From the NCBI RefSeq assembly GCF_008929045.1, contig NZ_VFAH01000009.1:62001-126000 (forward strand): a stretch of DNA of 64,000 nucleotides. Direction: 5' to 3'. The position numbers were made by a program, and so were the translations under genes. Below are positions 49,470 through 59,460 of this stretch, in pieces (the first letter of the stretch is position 1; every line of letters begins with the position of its first letter). The stretch is from Noviherbaspirillum aerium. GTDB taxonomy: Bacteria; Pseudomonadota; Gammaproteobacteria; Burkholderiales; Burkholderiaceae_D. The notes beneath the pieces were generated by a model. The model saw only the letters and a program-made list of their open reading frames with translations. It had not been told where the DNA came from and ran no database searches.

Positions 49470-50366
49470 ATGAACAGTCTCTACCAATCCACCATCTCGT
49501 CGTTGCCTCTCCTGGGCCGCGGCAAAGTACGCGACAACTACGCCGTCGGCGACGACAAGATCCTGATCGTGACCACCGACCGCCTGTCGGCCTTCGATGT
49601 CGTGATGAACGAGCCCATTCCCGGCAAGGGCAAGGTGCTCAACCAGATGTCGGATTTCTGGTTCCAGAAACTCGGCGGCATCGTGCCGAATCACCTGACG
49701 GGCATCGCGCCGGAATCGGTGGTGCGGGAAGACGAGGCGGACCAGGTGCGCGGCCGCGCGGTGGTGGCCAAGCGCCTCAAGCCCATCCTGGTGGAAGCGG
49801 TGGTGCGCGGCTACATCATCGGCTCCGGCTGGAAGGACTACCAGTCCACCGGCGCCATCTGCGGCATCGCCTTGCCGCCGGGCCTGAAGCAGGCCGACAA
49901 GCTGGCCGCGCCGATCTTCACGCCGGCCGCCAAGGCCGATCTCGGCGAGCATGACGAGAACATCAGCTTCGAGGACATGGAACAGCGCATCGGCAAGGAA
50001 CTGGCCGCGAAAATGCGCGATGTCAGCATCCAGCTCTACCAGACCGCCGCCGACTATGCCGCCACCCGCGGCATCATCATCGCCGACACCAAGTTCGAAT
50101 TCGGCCTCGACGACAACGGCACGCTGCACCTGATGGACGAAGTGCTCACCGCCGATTCCTCCCGCTTCTGGCCTGCCGATTCCTATGCGCCCGGCATGTC
50201 GCCGCCGTCGTTCGACAAGCAGTTCGTGCGCGACTACCTGGAAACCCTCAAGGACTGGAACAAGACCGCGCCCGCGCCCGCATTGCCGGCCGACGTGATC
50301 GACAAGACCGGCGCGAAATACCGCGAGGCGCTCGAGCGCCTGACCGGGACCACACTGAAGGATTGA
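49470..50366 (+). CDS. purC: Phosphoribosylaminoimidazole-succinocarboxamide synthase
   Basis: PurC (SAICAR synthase) joins aspartate to CAIR using ATP. The 298 residues include [71 protein letters not shown] and TKFEFGLDD. This is the longer, yeast-like form. It heads purC-purE-purK. Confidence 0.98.
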   Translation: MNSLYQSTISSLPLLGRGKVRDNYAVGDDKILIVTTDRLSAFDVVMNEPIPGKGKVLNQMSDFWFQKLGGIVPNHLTGIAPESVVREDEADQVRGRAVVAKRLKPILVEAVVRGYIIGSGWKDYQSTGAICGIALPPGLKQADKLAAPIFTPAAKADLGEHDENISFEDMEQRIGKELAAKMRDVSIQLYQTAADYAATRGIIIADTKFEFGLDDNGTLHLMDEVLTADSSRFWPADSYAPGMSPPSFDKQFVRDYLETLKDWNKTAPAPALPADVIDKTGAKYREALERLTGTTLKD

Positions 50367-50373
50367 GGATCAG

Positions 50374-50877
50374 ATGAGCGCAGCTTCCGCAGCGACGCCG
50401 GTAGTCGGCGTCATCATGGGTTCGTCCTCGGACTGGGACGTGATGCAGCACGCGGTGGCGATGCTGAAGGAATTCGGCATCCCGCACGAGGCGAAGGTGA
50501 TCTCCGCGCACCGCATGCCGGACCAGATGTTCGCCTATGCCGAGTCGGCGCGTTCGCGCGGCTTGCGGGCGATCATTGCCGGCGCCGGCGGCGCGGCGCA
50601 TCTGCCCGGCATGGTGGCCGCCAAGACCATCGTGCCGGTGCTCGGCGTACCGGTGCCGTCGAAGTATCTGCGCGGCGAGGATTCGCTGCTGTCCATCGTG
50701 CAGATGCCCAAGGGCATCCCGGTGTCGACTTTCGCCATCGGCGAGGCCGGCGCGGCCAATGCGGCGCTCACCGCGATCGCGATACTCGCCGCCACCGATG
50801 ATCAACTGGCCGAGCGCCTGCAGGCATTCCGTGCCCGCCAGACGCAGGCCGCACTCGATATGACTCTCCCGGCATGA
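50374..50877 (+). CDS. purE: N5-carboxyaminoimidazole ribonucleotide mutase
   Basis: PurE moves the carboxyl group of N5-CAIR to give CAIR. The 167 residues include [22 protein letters not shown] (catalytic His) and [13 protein letters not shown]. It lies 7 bases after purC and overlaps purK by four bases. Confidence 0.98.
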   Translation: MSAASAATPVVGVIMGSSSDWDVMQHAVAMLKEFGIPHEAKVISAHRMPDQMFAYAESARSRGLRAIIAGAGGAAHLPGMVAAKTIVPVLGVPVPSKYLRGEDSLLSIVQMPKGIPVSTFAIGEAGAANAALTAIAILAATDDQLAERLQAFRARQTQAALDMTLPA

Positions 50878-52067
50878 GCGACAAGTTTCAACCTTTGCTG
50901 CCCTCGGCAACGCCGCCAACCTGGCTGGGTGTGATGGGCGGCGGCCAGCTCGGACGCATGTTCGTGCATGCGGCGCAGATGATGGGATTCAAGGTGGCGG
51001 TGCTAGAACCGGCGCGCGATTGTCCGGCAGGCCATGCCGCCGACCATCTCTTGTGCGCCGGCTATGACGACGAAGCGGCGCTGGCCGAGCTGGCGCTGCA
51101 ATGCAAGGCCGTCACCACGGAATTCGAGAACGTGCCGGCGCAAAGCCTGGCCTTCCTCGCCGACCGCACCTTTGTCGCGCCGTCGGCGGCTTGCGTATCG
51201 GTCGCGCAGGACCGCATCGAGGAAAAGCGTTTTTTCACCCAATGCAGCAAGGCGTCCGGCGTATTGCCCGCGCCCTACCAGGTGATCGCGAACGACCAGG
51301 ACATCGATGCCGTTCCGGATGCGCTGTTTCCCGGCATCCTCAAGACCGTGCGCATGGGCTATGACGGCAAGGGCCAGGTCCGCGTCAGGAGCAAGGATGA
51401 AGTGCGCCAGGCCTTCGCCGCAATGAAGGGCGTGACCTGCGTGCTGGAAAAGATGCTGCCGCTGGCCTACGAAGTGTCGGTGCTGACGGCGCGCGGCGCC
51501 GACGGCAAGTCGGTGGTTTACCCGATCGCGGAGAACGTCCATCGCGACGGCATCCTGTTCACCACCACCGTGCCGGGTCCCAACGTATCCGCCGAGTCGG
51601 CCGCCCGAGCCCAGCACGCGGCGCTGGAAATCATTGCCGCGCTCGGCTATGTCGGCGTGCTGTGCATTGAGTTCTTCGTGCTGCAGGACGGTTCGCTGGT
51701 GGTCAATGAAATGGCGCCGCGTCCGCACAACAGCGGCCATTACACCATCGACGCCTGCGTCACCAGCCAGTTCGCGCAGCAGGCGCGGGCGATGGCCATG
51801 CTGCCTCTCGGCGACGTGCGCCAGCATTCGCCCGCGGTCATGCTCAACATCCTCGGCGATGTCTGGTTCGACAATGGCAGCGACCAGCCGCGGGAGCCGG
51901 CCTGGGATCAGGTATTGGCGTTGCCCGGTGCGAACCTGCACCTGTACGGCAAGGATGATCCGCGCCGCGGCCGCAAGATGGGCCATGTCACCTTTGTCGC
52001 GCCCACGCTGGAAGCGGCGCAGGACAGCCTGAACGCGGCTTGCCGCATTCTTGGCATCGCCCTCTGA
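50874..52067 (+). CDS. purK: N5-carboxyaminoimidazole ribonucleotide synthase
   Basis: PurK makes N5-CAIR from AIR, bicarbonate and ATP, feeding PurE. The 397-residue ATP-grasp protein has [54 protein letters not shown] and [18 protein letters not shown]. Its ATG overlaps the purE stop (ATGA). Confidence 0.98.
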   Translation: MSDKFQPLLPSATPPTWLGVMGGGQLGRMFVHAAQMMGFKVAVLEPARDCPAGHAADHLLCAGYDDEAALAELALQCKAVTTEFENVPAQSLAFLADRTFVAPSAACVSVAQDRIEEKRFFTQCSKASGVLPAPYQVIANDQDIDAVPDALFPGILKTVRMGYDGKGQVRVRSKDEVRQAFAAMKGVTCVLEKMLPLAYEVSVLTARGADGKSVVYPIAENVHRDGILFTTTVPGPNVSAESAARAQHAALEIIAALGYVGVLCIEFFVLQDGSLVVNEMAPRPHNSGHYTIDACVTSQFAQQARAMAMLPLGDVRQHSPAVMLNILGDVWFDNGSDQPREPAWDQVLALPGANLHLYGKDDPRRGRKMGHVTFVAPTLEAAQDSLNAACRILGIAL

Positions 52068-52097
52068 ACAGCACTCCGAGAGACTCCGGTTTTTGTC

Positions 52098-53126
52098 ATG
52101 TCCGAACCCGACCAGAACGCCATCGATACCGCCGCCCGTCTTCTCGAGGCGGGCAGACTGGTCGCCTTTCCCACCGAAACCGTCTACGGCCTTGGCGCCG
52201 ATGCGGAAAACCCGGAGGCGGTAGCCAGCATCTATGCCGCCAAGGGACGTCCTTCCAATCATCCGGTCATCGTGCATCTCGCTCCGGGAGCCGATATCGG
52301 CTACTGGGCACAGGCGATTCCCGAGGAGGCGCACAAGCTGATCGTAGCCTTCTGGCCGGGACCGCTGACCCTGATCCTCAAGCGCGCCGGCCATATACCC
52401 GACGCGGTATCCGGCGGACAGGATTCGATCGGCCTGCGCTGTCCTTCGCATCCCGTGGCGCAGGCGTTGCTGCATGCCTTCAAGGGCGGCCGGGGCGGCG
52501 TCGCTGCGCCATCGGCGAACCGCTTCGGTCACGTCAGTCCGACCACCGCCCAGCATGTGCGGGATGAATTCGGTGCGGCGGATGACGGAGCGCTGGCCTG
52601 CGTGCTGGACGGCGGGCAGAGCGATGTCGGCATCGAATCCACAATTGTCGATCTGTCGCGCATGGCCACGCATGGTCCGGTGCTGCTGCGCCCCGGGCAT
52701 ATCGGCGCGGCACAGATTGCCGAGGTCATCGGCATCGAGCCTGGACAGCCTGATGCAGCGGCACCCCGTGCCTCCGGCACGCTGGAAGCGCATTACGCGC
52801 CGAGCACGCCGGTTGCGCTGATCGAATCGTCAGACTGTCACCAGACAGTGCAGCAGCTGGAAGGGAAGGGAAAGCGGGTCGCCCTCATCGGCTATGGCGA
52901 CGCGCTTGGCATTCCGGCGCTGAAGGCGTTTGCCTTGCCAGCTTCTGCCGACGGTTATGCGCATGGCCTGTATGCCGCATTGCGCAGCGCCGATACCGCC
53001 GGCGCCGACATCATCCTGGTCGAAGCGCCACCCCGCGAGCCGGCATGGCAGGGCGTCAACGACAGGTTGCGCCGCGCCGCCCACGATTCGAAGGGCGTGC
53101 TCGAGCGCTTGCTGGCTCCGGGTTGA
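52098..53126 (+). CDS. L-threonylcarbamoyladenylate synthase, Sua5 type
   Basis: This enzyme makes threonylcarbamoyl-AMP for the t6A modification of tRNA. The 342 residues comprise an N-terminal YrdC domain (TETVYGLGADAENPEAVASIYAAKGRPSNHPVIVHL, SIGLRCPSHPV, APSANRFGHVSPTTAQHV) and a C-terminal Sua5 domain starting near SGTLEAHYAPSTPV. The length shows the two-domain Sua5 rather than the short TsaC. It follows purK by 30 bases. The tcdA gene of the same tRNA pathway is at 58.4 kb. Confidence 0.94.
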   Translation: MSEPDQNAIDTAARLLEAGRLVAFPTETVYGLGADAENPEAVASIYAAKGRPSNHPVIVHLAPGADIGYWAQAIPEEAHKLIVAFWPGPLTLILKRAGHIPDAVSGGQDSIGLRCPSHPVAQALLHAFKGGRGGVAAPSANRFGHVSPTTAQHVRDEFGAADDGALACVLDGGQSDVGIESTIVDLSRMATHGPVLLRPGHIGAAQIAEVIGIEPGQPDAAAPRASGTLEAHYAPSTPVALIESSDCHQTVQQLEGKGKRVALIGYGDALGIPALKAFALPASADGYAHGLYAALRSADTAGADIILVEAPPREPAWQGVNDRLRRAAHDSKGVLERLLAPG

Positions 53127-53182
53127 ATCCGAGTTGAATCCAGGTTGAATCTGAACGGGCTCGCCAGAGCCGCGCACTCGCA

Positions 53183-53689
53183 TCAAGGCTTGGTGGAAGA
53201 GAACTTGCCGCCATGAAAAACCAGCGCCGGCTGCGGCGACACATCGCAGCGCTCCACTTCACCCACGAAGATCACATGGTCGCCTTCCGGATAGCGGTTG
53301 CGGTTATGGCATTCGAACCAGGCGGAGACACCCTTGAGAATCGGCAGGCCGGTATAGGAAAGATCGAAGTCCACACCTTCGAAACGGTTGTCGATGCGCA
53401 TGGCGAAGCGCTCCGCCAGCACCGCCTGGTCGCCCGAAAGAATATTGATGACGTAATGCGAGTTGCCGCTGAATACCGGCATGCTGCTTGCGCCCTGCGC
53501 CAGGCTCCAGAGCACCAATGGCGGGTCGAGTGAAACGGAATTGAAGGAACTGGCCGTCAAGCCGACGAAGGTGCCGTCAGGCAGCCGTGTCGTGATCACG
53601 GTGACACCGGTGGCGAACTGCGACAGGGCCTGCCGGAAATGCGTTGAATCGAAAGCCGGCGGCTCCGCGCCGGGAAAGGAAGTAGACAT
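53183..53689 (-). CDS. Flavin reductase-like FMN-binding protein
   Basis: A 168-residue flavin reductase domain protein. FRQALSQFATGVTVITT, GLTASSFNSVSLDPPLVLWSLA (flavin-binding) and CHNRNRYPEGDHVIFVGEVE are diagnostic of the family that supplies reduced FMN or FAD to two-component monooxygenases. No monooxygenase partner is nearby. It is convergent with the Sua5 gene. Confidence 0.93.
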   Translation of the reverse strand: MSTSFPGAEPPAFDSTHFRQALSQFATGVTVITTRLPDGTFVGLTASSFNSVSLDPPLVLWSLAQGASSMPVFSGNSHYVINILSGDQAVLAERFAMRIDNRFEGVDFDLSYTGLPILKGVSAWFECHNRNRYPEGDHVIFVGEVERCDVSPQPALVFHGGKFSSTKP

Positions 53690-53752
53690 CGGAAATCCAG
53701 GAAATTTTACTCATTATGCCGAAAAAGCCTGGCCCTTGCGGTTGCCTTTGCG

Positions 53753-54052
53753 CTACCGCCTGCGTACCGGCTTGACCGCGGGCGCGGCAGGCTGCAGAAG
53801 ATCCTGGAAAATCGTCGGCATCCAGGGCCGGGCCGACAAGCAGGAAACTGAGCGGGAAGCGTGCTTCGCAAGGCAGCCGTGAGGTCTTCCTGATGCTGCT
53901 GCGCAATGCCGCAGGATAAAATTCTTTTGAGAAAACATCCGTTCGACGCTGGCTTCCGACATGCCGCTATGCGTCGCCAGTTCCGCATAAGTGATGCCGC
54001 GCGCCTTCATTTCGCGGTTCAGGGAATCCTCCAGGGGAATGGCTTGTCGCAT
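53753..54052 (-). pseudogene. XRE-type regulator fragment
   Basis: From the ATG at 54052 the frame begins MRQAIPLEDSLNREMKARGITYAELATHSGMSEASVERMFSQKNF in the order of an XRE-type helix-turn-helix (the segment ITYAELATHSGMSEASVERMF). After about residue 45 it turns into low-quality sequence (CAAASGRPHGC and so on) rather than the expected rest of the helical domain. The other two frames do not restore a recognisable continuation. I read it as a truncated or frameshifted regulator; a small functional protein of 99 residues is less likely. Confidence 0.5.
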
Positions 54053-54261
54053 GGAAGGACGAAATTGTGAAAGGCGAATTACATTGTGTAATGAACTTGG
54101 CGAGACATTCCCACAACGGACGCGGGCATTTGTCGCCATTTATTGGCATCTGTTGCGCCAATACCGATGGAGCGGGCGACAAGTTGATGGCAGTCAATAT
54201 TCTCGAATAGGCATGACCATGCATTTGCGCTAAAGTCATGACATAACATGTGGAGTTCATC

Positions 54262-54798
54262 ATGACGACGGAAATTGCAACACTCGGCGGCGGTTGCTTC
54301 TGGTGTCTGGAAGCGGTCTATCAGGAACTCAAGGGCGTGCAGCATGTGGAGTCCGGCTACACCGGCGGCCATGTGGTGAATCCGACCTACGAACAGGTGT
54401 GCGACGGCAATACCGGCCATGCGGAAGTCGTGCGTCTGGAATTCGATCCTGCACAGGTCAGCTATCGTGAAATCCTGGAGATTTTTTTCACGATTCATGA
54501 TCCGACCACGCTCAACCGGCAGGGCAATGACGTTGGCACGCAATACCGCTCCGTCATCTACTATCACACCCCCGAGCAGCATGAGACAGCCAGGCAGGTA
54601 ATCGCCTGCATGGCCAGCGTCTGGGATGCGCCCATCGTAACGGAACTCAGCCCGCTGCAGCCGTATTACAAGGCGGAAGACTATCACCAGAATTATTTCC
54701 GCCAGCATCCGCTGCAGGGATACTGCGCGTTTGTCGTCGCGCCCAAGGTCACGAAGTTTCGCAAGATATTCACCGACAAGCTGAGAGTGCCGGCATAG
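54262..54798 (+). CDS. msrA: Peptide-methionine (S)-S-oxide reductase
   Basis: MsrA repairs oxidised methionine. The 178 residues have the catalytic Cys12 in GGGCFWCLEAVYQELKGV, then VESGYTGG and FFTIHDPTTLNRQGNDVGTQYRS. The ATG at 54262 is chosen; one at 54250 adds four residues. It stands alone between the XRE fragment and convergent cfa. Confidence 0.97.
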   Translation: MTTEIATLGGGCFWCLEAVYQELKGVQHVESGYTGGHVVNPTYEQVCDGNTGHAEVVRLEFDPAQVSYREILEIFFTIHDPTTLNRQGNDVGTQYRSVIYYHTPEQHETARQVIACMASVWDAPIVTELSPLQPYYKAEDYHQNYFRQHPLQGYCAFVVAPKVTKFRKIFTDKLRVPA

Positions 54799-54855
54799 GC
54801 GGTTCCGTATCCCGATCCTGCAGGTTTGAATGAGGCAATCACTTCATATGCGGAT

Positions 54856-56127
54856 TCACTCCCGGTAAATATAGCGGCGGGACCACGGCAGCGCATCGCT
54901 GTGCCTGCCCGCCTTGATGCATGCCACCTGGTATAGCGATATCCAGTCATGGGTGAACGCATACGCGCATCCGGCAAGATAGACGCGCCAGATGCGAAAG
55001 CGCCGGTCGTCAACCATGCGGCGCAGGCGCTGTGACTGGCTCTCGAAGTTGTCGGCCCAGATGCCGCAGGTCTTCGCATAATGGCGGCGCAGATTCTCGA
55101 CGTCGAAAGCTTCCAGGCCGCCTTCCTGCATGGCCTTGAGCACCGTGCCGATGTGCTCCAGTTCTCCGTGCGGGAATACATACTCCTCAATGAACTCGCC
55201 GCCGCCATAGGCGGTTTCGCCATTGTCGGGATCGGTGGTGGTGATGCCATGATTCATCGCCATGCCGTCATCCACAAGCAGCGAGTTCAATTTCCTGAAG
55301 TACGCCGGCAGATGCCTGGCGCCGACATGTTCGAACATGCCCACGCTGGTGATGCGGTCAAAGCTGCCGCTGACGTCGCGGTAATCCTGCAGCCGTATTT
55401 CCACCCGGTCGGAGAGGCCGGCGCGGGCAACACGCTCCCTGGCCAGCTCGCACTGGTTTTCCGACAGCGTCACGCCCACGCAGCGGGCGCCGAATCTTTC
55501 CGCTGCGCGCAGCACCAGCGCACCCCATCCGCAGCCGATGTCGAGCAGGGTATGGCCGGGACGGACCCGGATCTTGGCAAGAATGTGGTCGATCTTCTTC
55601 AGTTGCGCGGTGCCCAGGTCTTCGTCGCCATGCTCGAAGTAGGCGCAGGAATAGACCATGTTCTCGTCGAGCCAGGCGCGGTAGAAATCGTTGGAGACGT
55701 CATAGTGATAGCGGATGGCGTCCTCGTCCCTTTTCCTGGTGTGACGAAACGAGCGTACGACGCGTGCGAATTTCCCGGTCGGTTCCAGAGTGTGCCGTGC
55801 GAGCGCATTGGCAACCGAAATAATCTCATTGACCCGGCCCTCGACCTCAATCTTGCCTTCGACATAGGCCCTGCCCAGATTCGAGAGCGACGGCGTGAGC
55901 AGATAGCTCAATGCGGACGCATGCGGAACCTTCACGGTGACGCGCGGCGCGGCCGGCCCAAGGTCCAGCCGCTGTCCGTTCCATAACTCCAGCCGCAAGG
56001 GCACTGCGGCCTGATGGCGGATATTGTCCGCCCAACTTCCCAGCCTCTTTTCCCAGAACACGATGCCACCTCCGCCAAAAGGATTGATCGAGTCATGCGA
56101 TATCGGCGGATTCTCCTTGAGGATCAA
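54856..56127 (-). CDS. cfa: Cyclopropane-fatty-acyl-phospholipid synthase
   Basis: This SAM-dependent enzyme converts membrane unsaturated fatty acids to cyclopropane forms, a stress adaptation. The 423 residues have an N-terminal lipid-binding domain (YLLTPSLSNLGRAYVEGKIEVEG), the start of the core at YHYDVSNDFYRAWLDENMVYSCAYF, SAM site LLDIGCGWGALV, and SVGMFEHVGARHLPAYF. It starts 45 bases beyond the stop of pdxH on the same strand. Confidence 0.95.
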   Translation of the reverse strand: MILKENPPISHDSINPFGGGGIVFWEKRLGSWADNIRHQAAVPLRLELWNGQRLDLGPAAPRVTVKVPHASALSYLLTPSLSNLGRAYVEGKIEVEGRVNEIISVANALARHTLEPTGKFARVVRSFRHTRKRDEDAIRYHYDVSNDFYRAWLDENMVYSCAYFEHGDEDLGTAQLKKIDHILAKIRVRPGHTLLDIGCGWGALVLRAAERFGARCVGVTLSENQCELARERVARAGLSDRVEIRLQDYRDVSGSFDRITSVGMFEHVGARHLPAYFRKLNSLLVDDGMAMNHGITTTDPDNGETAYGGGEFIEEYVFPHGELEHIGTVLKAMQEGGLEAFDVENLRRHYAKTCGIWADNFESQSQRLRRMVDDRRFRIWRVYLAGCAYAFTHDWISLYQVACIKAGRHSDALPWSRRYIYRE

Positions 56128-56172
56128 GCCCGTAGCGCGATCCGCCTTGCCGGCTGCGAAGTGTGGCGCTCT

Positions 56173-56808
56173 CTACGGCTGCAGCCGTTGCCGTTGCCAG
56201 GAACCGTCCTGCTGCAGACGGTACGCAATGCGGTCGTGAAAGCGCGACGGCCGCCCCTGCCAGAATTCTATGTAATCCGGGATCAGCCGATAGCCGCCCC
56301 AATGCCGGGGGCGCACCGGCTGCTCGCCGAACTTCTGCTCCACCTCGGCATAATGCCGTTCCATCGCCTCGCGGCTTTCGACGGGACGGCTTTGCGCCGA
56401 GGCGATAGCCGCCAGCCGGCTCTTCAGGGGACGGCTTTGGAAATACGCATCGCTTTCGGCGGCAGAGATCTGCTCCACCCGGCCTTCGATGCGTACCTGT
56501 CTTTCCAGCTCGATCCAGTAAAAGAGCAATGCCGCATACCGGTTCTGCTGAAGCTCATTTCCCTTGCGGCTTTCGTAATTCGTAAAGAACGTAAAACCGC
56601 GCTCGTCCACATCCTTGATCAACAGTATCCGCGACGACGGCCTGCCATTGGCATCAACCGTCGAAACGCTCATGGCATTGGCCTCGGGTACCTCCGCGGC
56701 AAGCGCCTCGGCGAACCACTTTGAAAACTGATCTATCGGGTTCGGGAAGACATCCTGCTCGGACAGGCTGGCGCGACTGTAGTCCTTACGTAAATCTGCT
56801 ATCGACAT
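56173..56808 (-). CDS. pdxH: Pyridoxamine 5'-phosphate oxidase
   Basis: PdxH uses FMN and O2 to make pyridoxal 5'-phosphate. The 211 residues carry [56 protein letters not shown] and the C-terminal RLHDRIAY-like end ([12 protein letters not shown]). AGGAAAACC precedes the ATG, and a perfect 14-base hairpin lies in its upstream leader (see 56826-56856). Confidence 0.97.
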   Translation of the reverse strand: MSIADLRKDYSRASLSEQDVFPNPIDQFSKWFAEALAAEVPEANAMSVSTVDANGRPSSRILLIKDVDERGFTFFTNYESRKGNELQQNRYAALLFYWIELERQVRIEGRVEQISAAESDAYFQSRPLKSRLAAIASAQSRPVESREAMERHYAEVEQKFGEQPVRPRHWGGYRLIPDYIEFWQGRPSRFHDRIAYRLQQDGSWQRQRLQP

Positions 56809-56825
56809 TGGTTTTCCTATTAATT

Positions 56826-56856
56826 CGACCCGAAAAATGTTTCATTTTTCGGGTCG
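56826..56856. repeat. Perfect 14-bp hairpin in the pdxH leader
   Basis: CGACCCGAAAAATG (56826-56839) and CATTTTTCGGGTCG (56843-56856) are exact complements with a three-base TTT loop. The element ends 17 bases before the pdxH ATG, so it would be in its mRNA leader or at its promoter. No T-run follows, so it is not an intrinsic terminator for either strand. Confidence 0.85.
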
Positions 56857-56864
56857 CTGATCTC

Positions 56865-56930
56865 ACTCTCTACCTCTGGGAGAGGGCCGGGGTGAGGGGA
56901 TCCGGCCCAACCTATTTTCGGGCCGGATCC
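56865..56930. repeat. REP-like GC-rich repeat cluster between MFS gene and pdxH
   Basis: The segment around 56866-56899 (CTCTGGGAGAGGGCCGGGGTG with CTCAC/GTGAG ends) resembles a short repeat common in proteobacterial genomes. It runs into a perfect 11-base hairpin, GGATCCGGCCC (56898-56908) and GGGCCGGATCC (56920-56930), with an 11-base loop. With the hairpin at 56826 this fills much of the 351-base gap (56809-57159); the remainder shows nothing I can name. Confidence 0.65.
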
Positions 56931-57159
56931 ATAAGTAGTATCGGCTGGCGCCGTTTGCAGGCGGCTGCAGCTGGGCGCGACCGGCACATGGGCCGAGGCC
57001 GGATGCCGAGGATGCCATTATCGCAAATCGGTAAAGGATCGATGGCGGCGGTGTCTTCCATGCCGGGCCGGATATCCGCGATACCACACAAACAAGATAA
57101 TCCGCACGGCGAACCGATTCCTTGTTCTCAGTCAATGATTAACTGAAACAGTGCAGAGC

Positions 57160-58386
57160 TCAGTCAATATGGCTGCCGTCGATCCTGCGCGAGGCGAGCG
57201 GCACGCCAGCGCCGATCATGACGCTCATGCTCCAGAACACCGCCTTCAAGCCCAGCGCTGCGCCGGCGCCGCCGAACGCCAGCGGCAAGAGCACCTGGCA
57301 GGCATTGCCGATCATCACGCGTACGCCGACGGCTTCCGCGGCGCGGCCCGCGGGAGCGTGCTGATGCAGCAGCGCGAGCATGTTGGGCTGGCTCGATCCC
57401 ACGGCCAGGCCCAGCATGGCCGAGACAGCCATCAGCGAAAGAGGCCGTCCCATGAATGGAAACAGCGCATAGCAGGCCGCCGCCAGCAGCAGCGCTCCCG
57501 TCAGCACCTGCCATTCGCCGTGGCGGCGCGATATCCATGGCATGGCCAGCCGCACGGCAAATGTCGCCGCCGAAAAGCATCCAAGAATCAGGCCGATGGT
57601 CGATGCGGAAAAACCGAGCCGGGTGGCATGGATGGGCAGCACGAAGGTGAACAGGTCCCATGCCGAGGAGAGCAGGGTGCCGACAATGTAGATGCGGCGC
57701 ATCTCGCCTGCGAACACCAGGTCCAGCATGCTGTTTGCCATGTTGGACCTGGCAGGAACGCGCGCCTTGTCGCCATGGCCGCCGAATCCGCCCGCGTATC
57801 GGGCGCCGATCACGCCCAGCACCAGCGCAGCCATTCCCGAAACGGCGGACGCGGCAAAGGAAAGGCGATGACTGGCATGGTCGATCAGGAAGCCGGCGAG
57901 CACCGGGCCGCAGAAACCCGATACCGAAAAGCCAAGCGCCAGCCAGCTGTAGTTGGAGGCGCGGTTTTCATTGCTGCTGAGCGCGCCAACCGTATGCTGC
58001 GCCGCCACCTGTATCACCATGAAGCCGGTGCCGATCAGCATCGTGGCCAGGTAGAGGATGGCAAGTCCGCCGAACAGCGCGGGCAGGGCGCAGCCGATGA
58101 TGATGCCAAGCGCGGAACCGATCAGGGGGCGGGTGATGCCCGAGCGGTCGACCATGCGCCCGGCCGCTACCGCGAACAGCATCGGAAACAGGGAGAACAG
58201 GGCAATCAGGCTGCCGATCGTGAATTCCGAGGCGTGCAGCGACAACGCGTAAAGCGAGGTGGTGATGCGTGCTCCCGCCAGCGCCATATGGGCCGTCAGG
58301 GAAAGCAGGATCAATTTGAAAACGGGAGGAGAGAGGAACACTGACAAACAATCAAGGCAGGGACACGACAGGTCAAGAAAAAACAT
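57160..58386 (-). CDS. Major facilitator superfamily transporter
   Basis: A 408-residue inner-membrane protein with about twelve hydrophobic spans. The MFS motif between spans 2 and 3 is GRMVDRSGITRPL. Signatures such as GFCGPVLAGFLIDH are in place. The substrate is not evident; drug or small-metabolite export is common for this type. The exact N-terminus is unsure because an in-frame Met lies about 33 residues in. It is divergent from tcdA. Confidence 0.85.
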   Translation of the reverse strand: MFFLDLSCPCLDCLSVFLSPPVFKLILLSLTAHMALAGARITTSLYALSLHASEFTIGSLIALFSLFPMLFAVAAGRMVDRSGITRPLIGSALGIIIGCALPALFGGLAILYLATMLIGTGFMVIQVAAQHTVGALSSNENRASNYSWLALGFSVSGFCGPVLAGFLIDHASHRLSFAASAVSGMAALVLGVIGARYAGGFGGHGDKARVPARSNMANSMLDLVFAGEMRRIYIVGTLLSSAWDLFTFVLPIHATRLGFSASTIGLILGCFSAATFAVRLAMPWISRRHGEWQVLTGALLLAAACYALFPFMGRPLSLMAVSAMLGLAVGSSQPNMLALLHQHAPAGRAAEAVGVRVMIGNACQVLLPLAFGGAGAALGLKAVFWSMSVMIGAGVPLASRRIDGSHID

Positions 58387-58430
58387 TCTAGAGAAAAATA
58401 TCCGCGATTGCCTCGCGTTAAAATATCGGG

Positions 58431-59372
58431 ATGAACGCCATTATTCCCTTTCCCCAGCAAGCTGGCCTGAATGACAACGGCAATAGGAGCAGCAACGTTG
58501 CCGGCACCGACGACATCGATTTCGATCGCCGTTTCGGCGGCATTGCGCGCCTGTACGGCAAGGCTGCGCTGGCCCGTTTCCGTTCGGCCCATATCTGCGT
58601 GATCGGCGTGGGCGGCGTAGGTTCCTGGATTGTCGAAGCGCTGGCGCGCAGCGCCATCGGCCACATCACCATGATCGACCTGGACAACGTTGCCGAGTCC
58701 AATGTCAACCGCCAGATCCATGCGCTGACCGATACCATCGGCAAGCCCAAGGTCACGGCACTGGCCGAGCGCATCGTGCAGATCAATCCTTATTGCAAGG
58801 TGACCGAGATCGAAGACTTCATCGATCCGGACAACCTGGACGCCATGATCGGCGAGCGCGATTACGACTATGTGATTGATGCGATCGACAGCGTGAAGGC
58901 AAAGACGGCGCTGATCGCCTATTGCCGCGCCAAAAGGATCCCATTGATTACCATCGGCGGCGCCGGCGGACAGATCGATCCGACGCGCATCGAAGTGCGC
59001 GATCTCTGCCGTACCGAGCAGGAACCCTTGCTGGCGAAGGTGCGCAAGCGTTTGCGGGCCCAGTATGGTTTCCCGCGCGGGACAAAGAACAAGTTCGGGA
59101 TCGATGCCGTTTTCTCGACCGAACCCTTGCGCTTCCCGGAAACGGAAGAGGCTTGCGAGATCGATGCGGACGGCAAGTCCGGCGTCACCGGCCTCAATTG
59201 CGCCGGATTCGGATCCGCCATGGTGGTGACTGCCAGCTTCGGCCTGGTGGCCGCATCGCACGCGTTGCGCAAGCTGGCCGAAGCCGCGGAAAAGGCAGAA
59301 GCCGACACATCCGCAAAGCATGAGGAACCGTTGGCCGAGGCAATGGAAACCGAGGACGGCATCGCGGCTTGA
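58431..59372 (+). CDS. tcdA: tRNA threonylcarbamoyladenosine dehydratase
   Basis: TcdA cyclises t6A in tRNA to ct6A. The 313 residues have an E1-like fold: VIGVGGVGSWIVEALARSAIG, DLDNVAESNVNRQIHAL (adenylation), VIDAIDSVKAKTALIAYCRAKRIPLITIGGAGGQIDPTRI, and GSAMVVTASFGLVAASHALRKL. The C-terminal extension is acidic and loosely conserved. The pathway partner Sua5 is at 52.1 kb. A hairpin terminator follows the gene. Confidence 0.95.
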   Translation: MNAIIPFPQQAGLNDNGNRSSNVAGTDDIDFDRRFGGIARLYGKAALARFRSAHICVIGVGGVGSWIVEALARSAIGHITMIDLDNVAESNVNRQIHALTDTIGKPKVTALAERIVQINPYCKVTEIEDFIDPDNLDAMIGERDYDYVIDAIDSVKAKTALIAYCRAKRIPLITIGGAGGQIDPTRIEVRDLCRTEQEPLLAKVRKRLRAQYGFPRGTKNKFGIDAVFSTEPLRFPETEEACEIDADGKSGVTGLNCAGFGSAMVVTASFGLVAASHALRKLAEAAEKAEADTSAKHEEPLAEAMETEDGIAA

Positions 59373-59405
59373 TGGCATCACTCTCGCCCCGGTAGCGGGC
59401 CACGA

Positions 59406-59436
59406 AAGAAGAGCGGCACTGCCGCTCTTCTTGTTT
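59406..59436. terminator. Terminator after tcdA
   Basis: AAGAAGAGCGGC (59406-59417) pairs perfectly with GCCGCTCTTCTT (59421-59432) over a three-base ACT loop, then GTTTC. It may work in both directions because the stem ends in A and T residues. Confidence 0.7.
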
Positions 59437-59460
59437 CTACTGATCCTTGCGTTCAGGCCC

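Noticed and set aside
46710-50129. A very long open minus-strand frame opposite pgk, pyk, fba and purC
   Set aside because: It mirrors four clear plus-strand genes, has a repetitive Gly/Asp/Val/Leu composition without domains, and arises from codon bias in GC-rich DNA.
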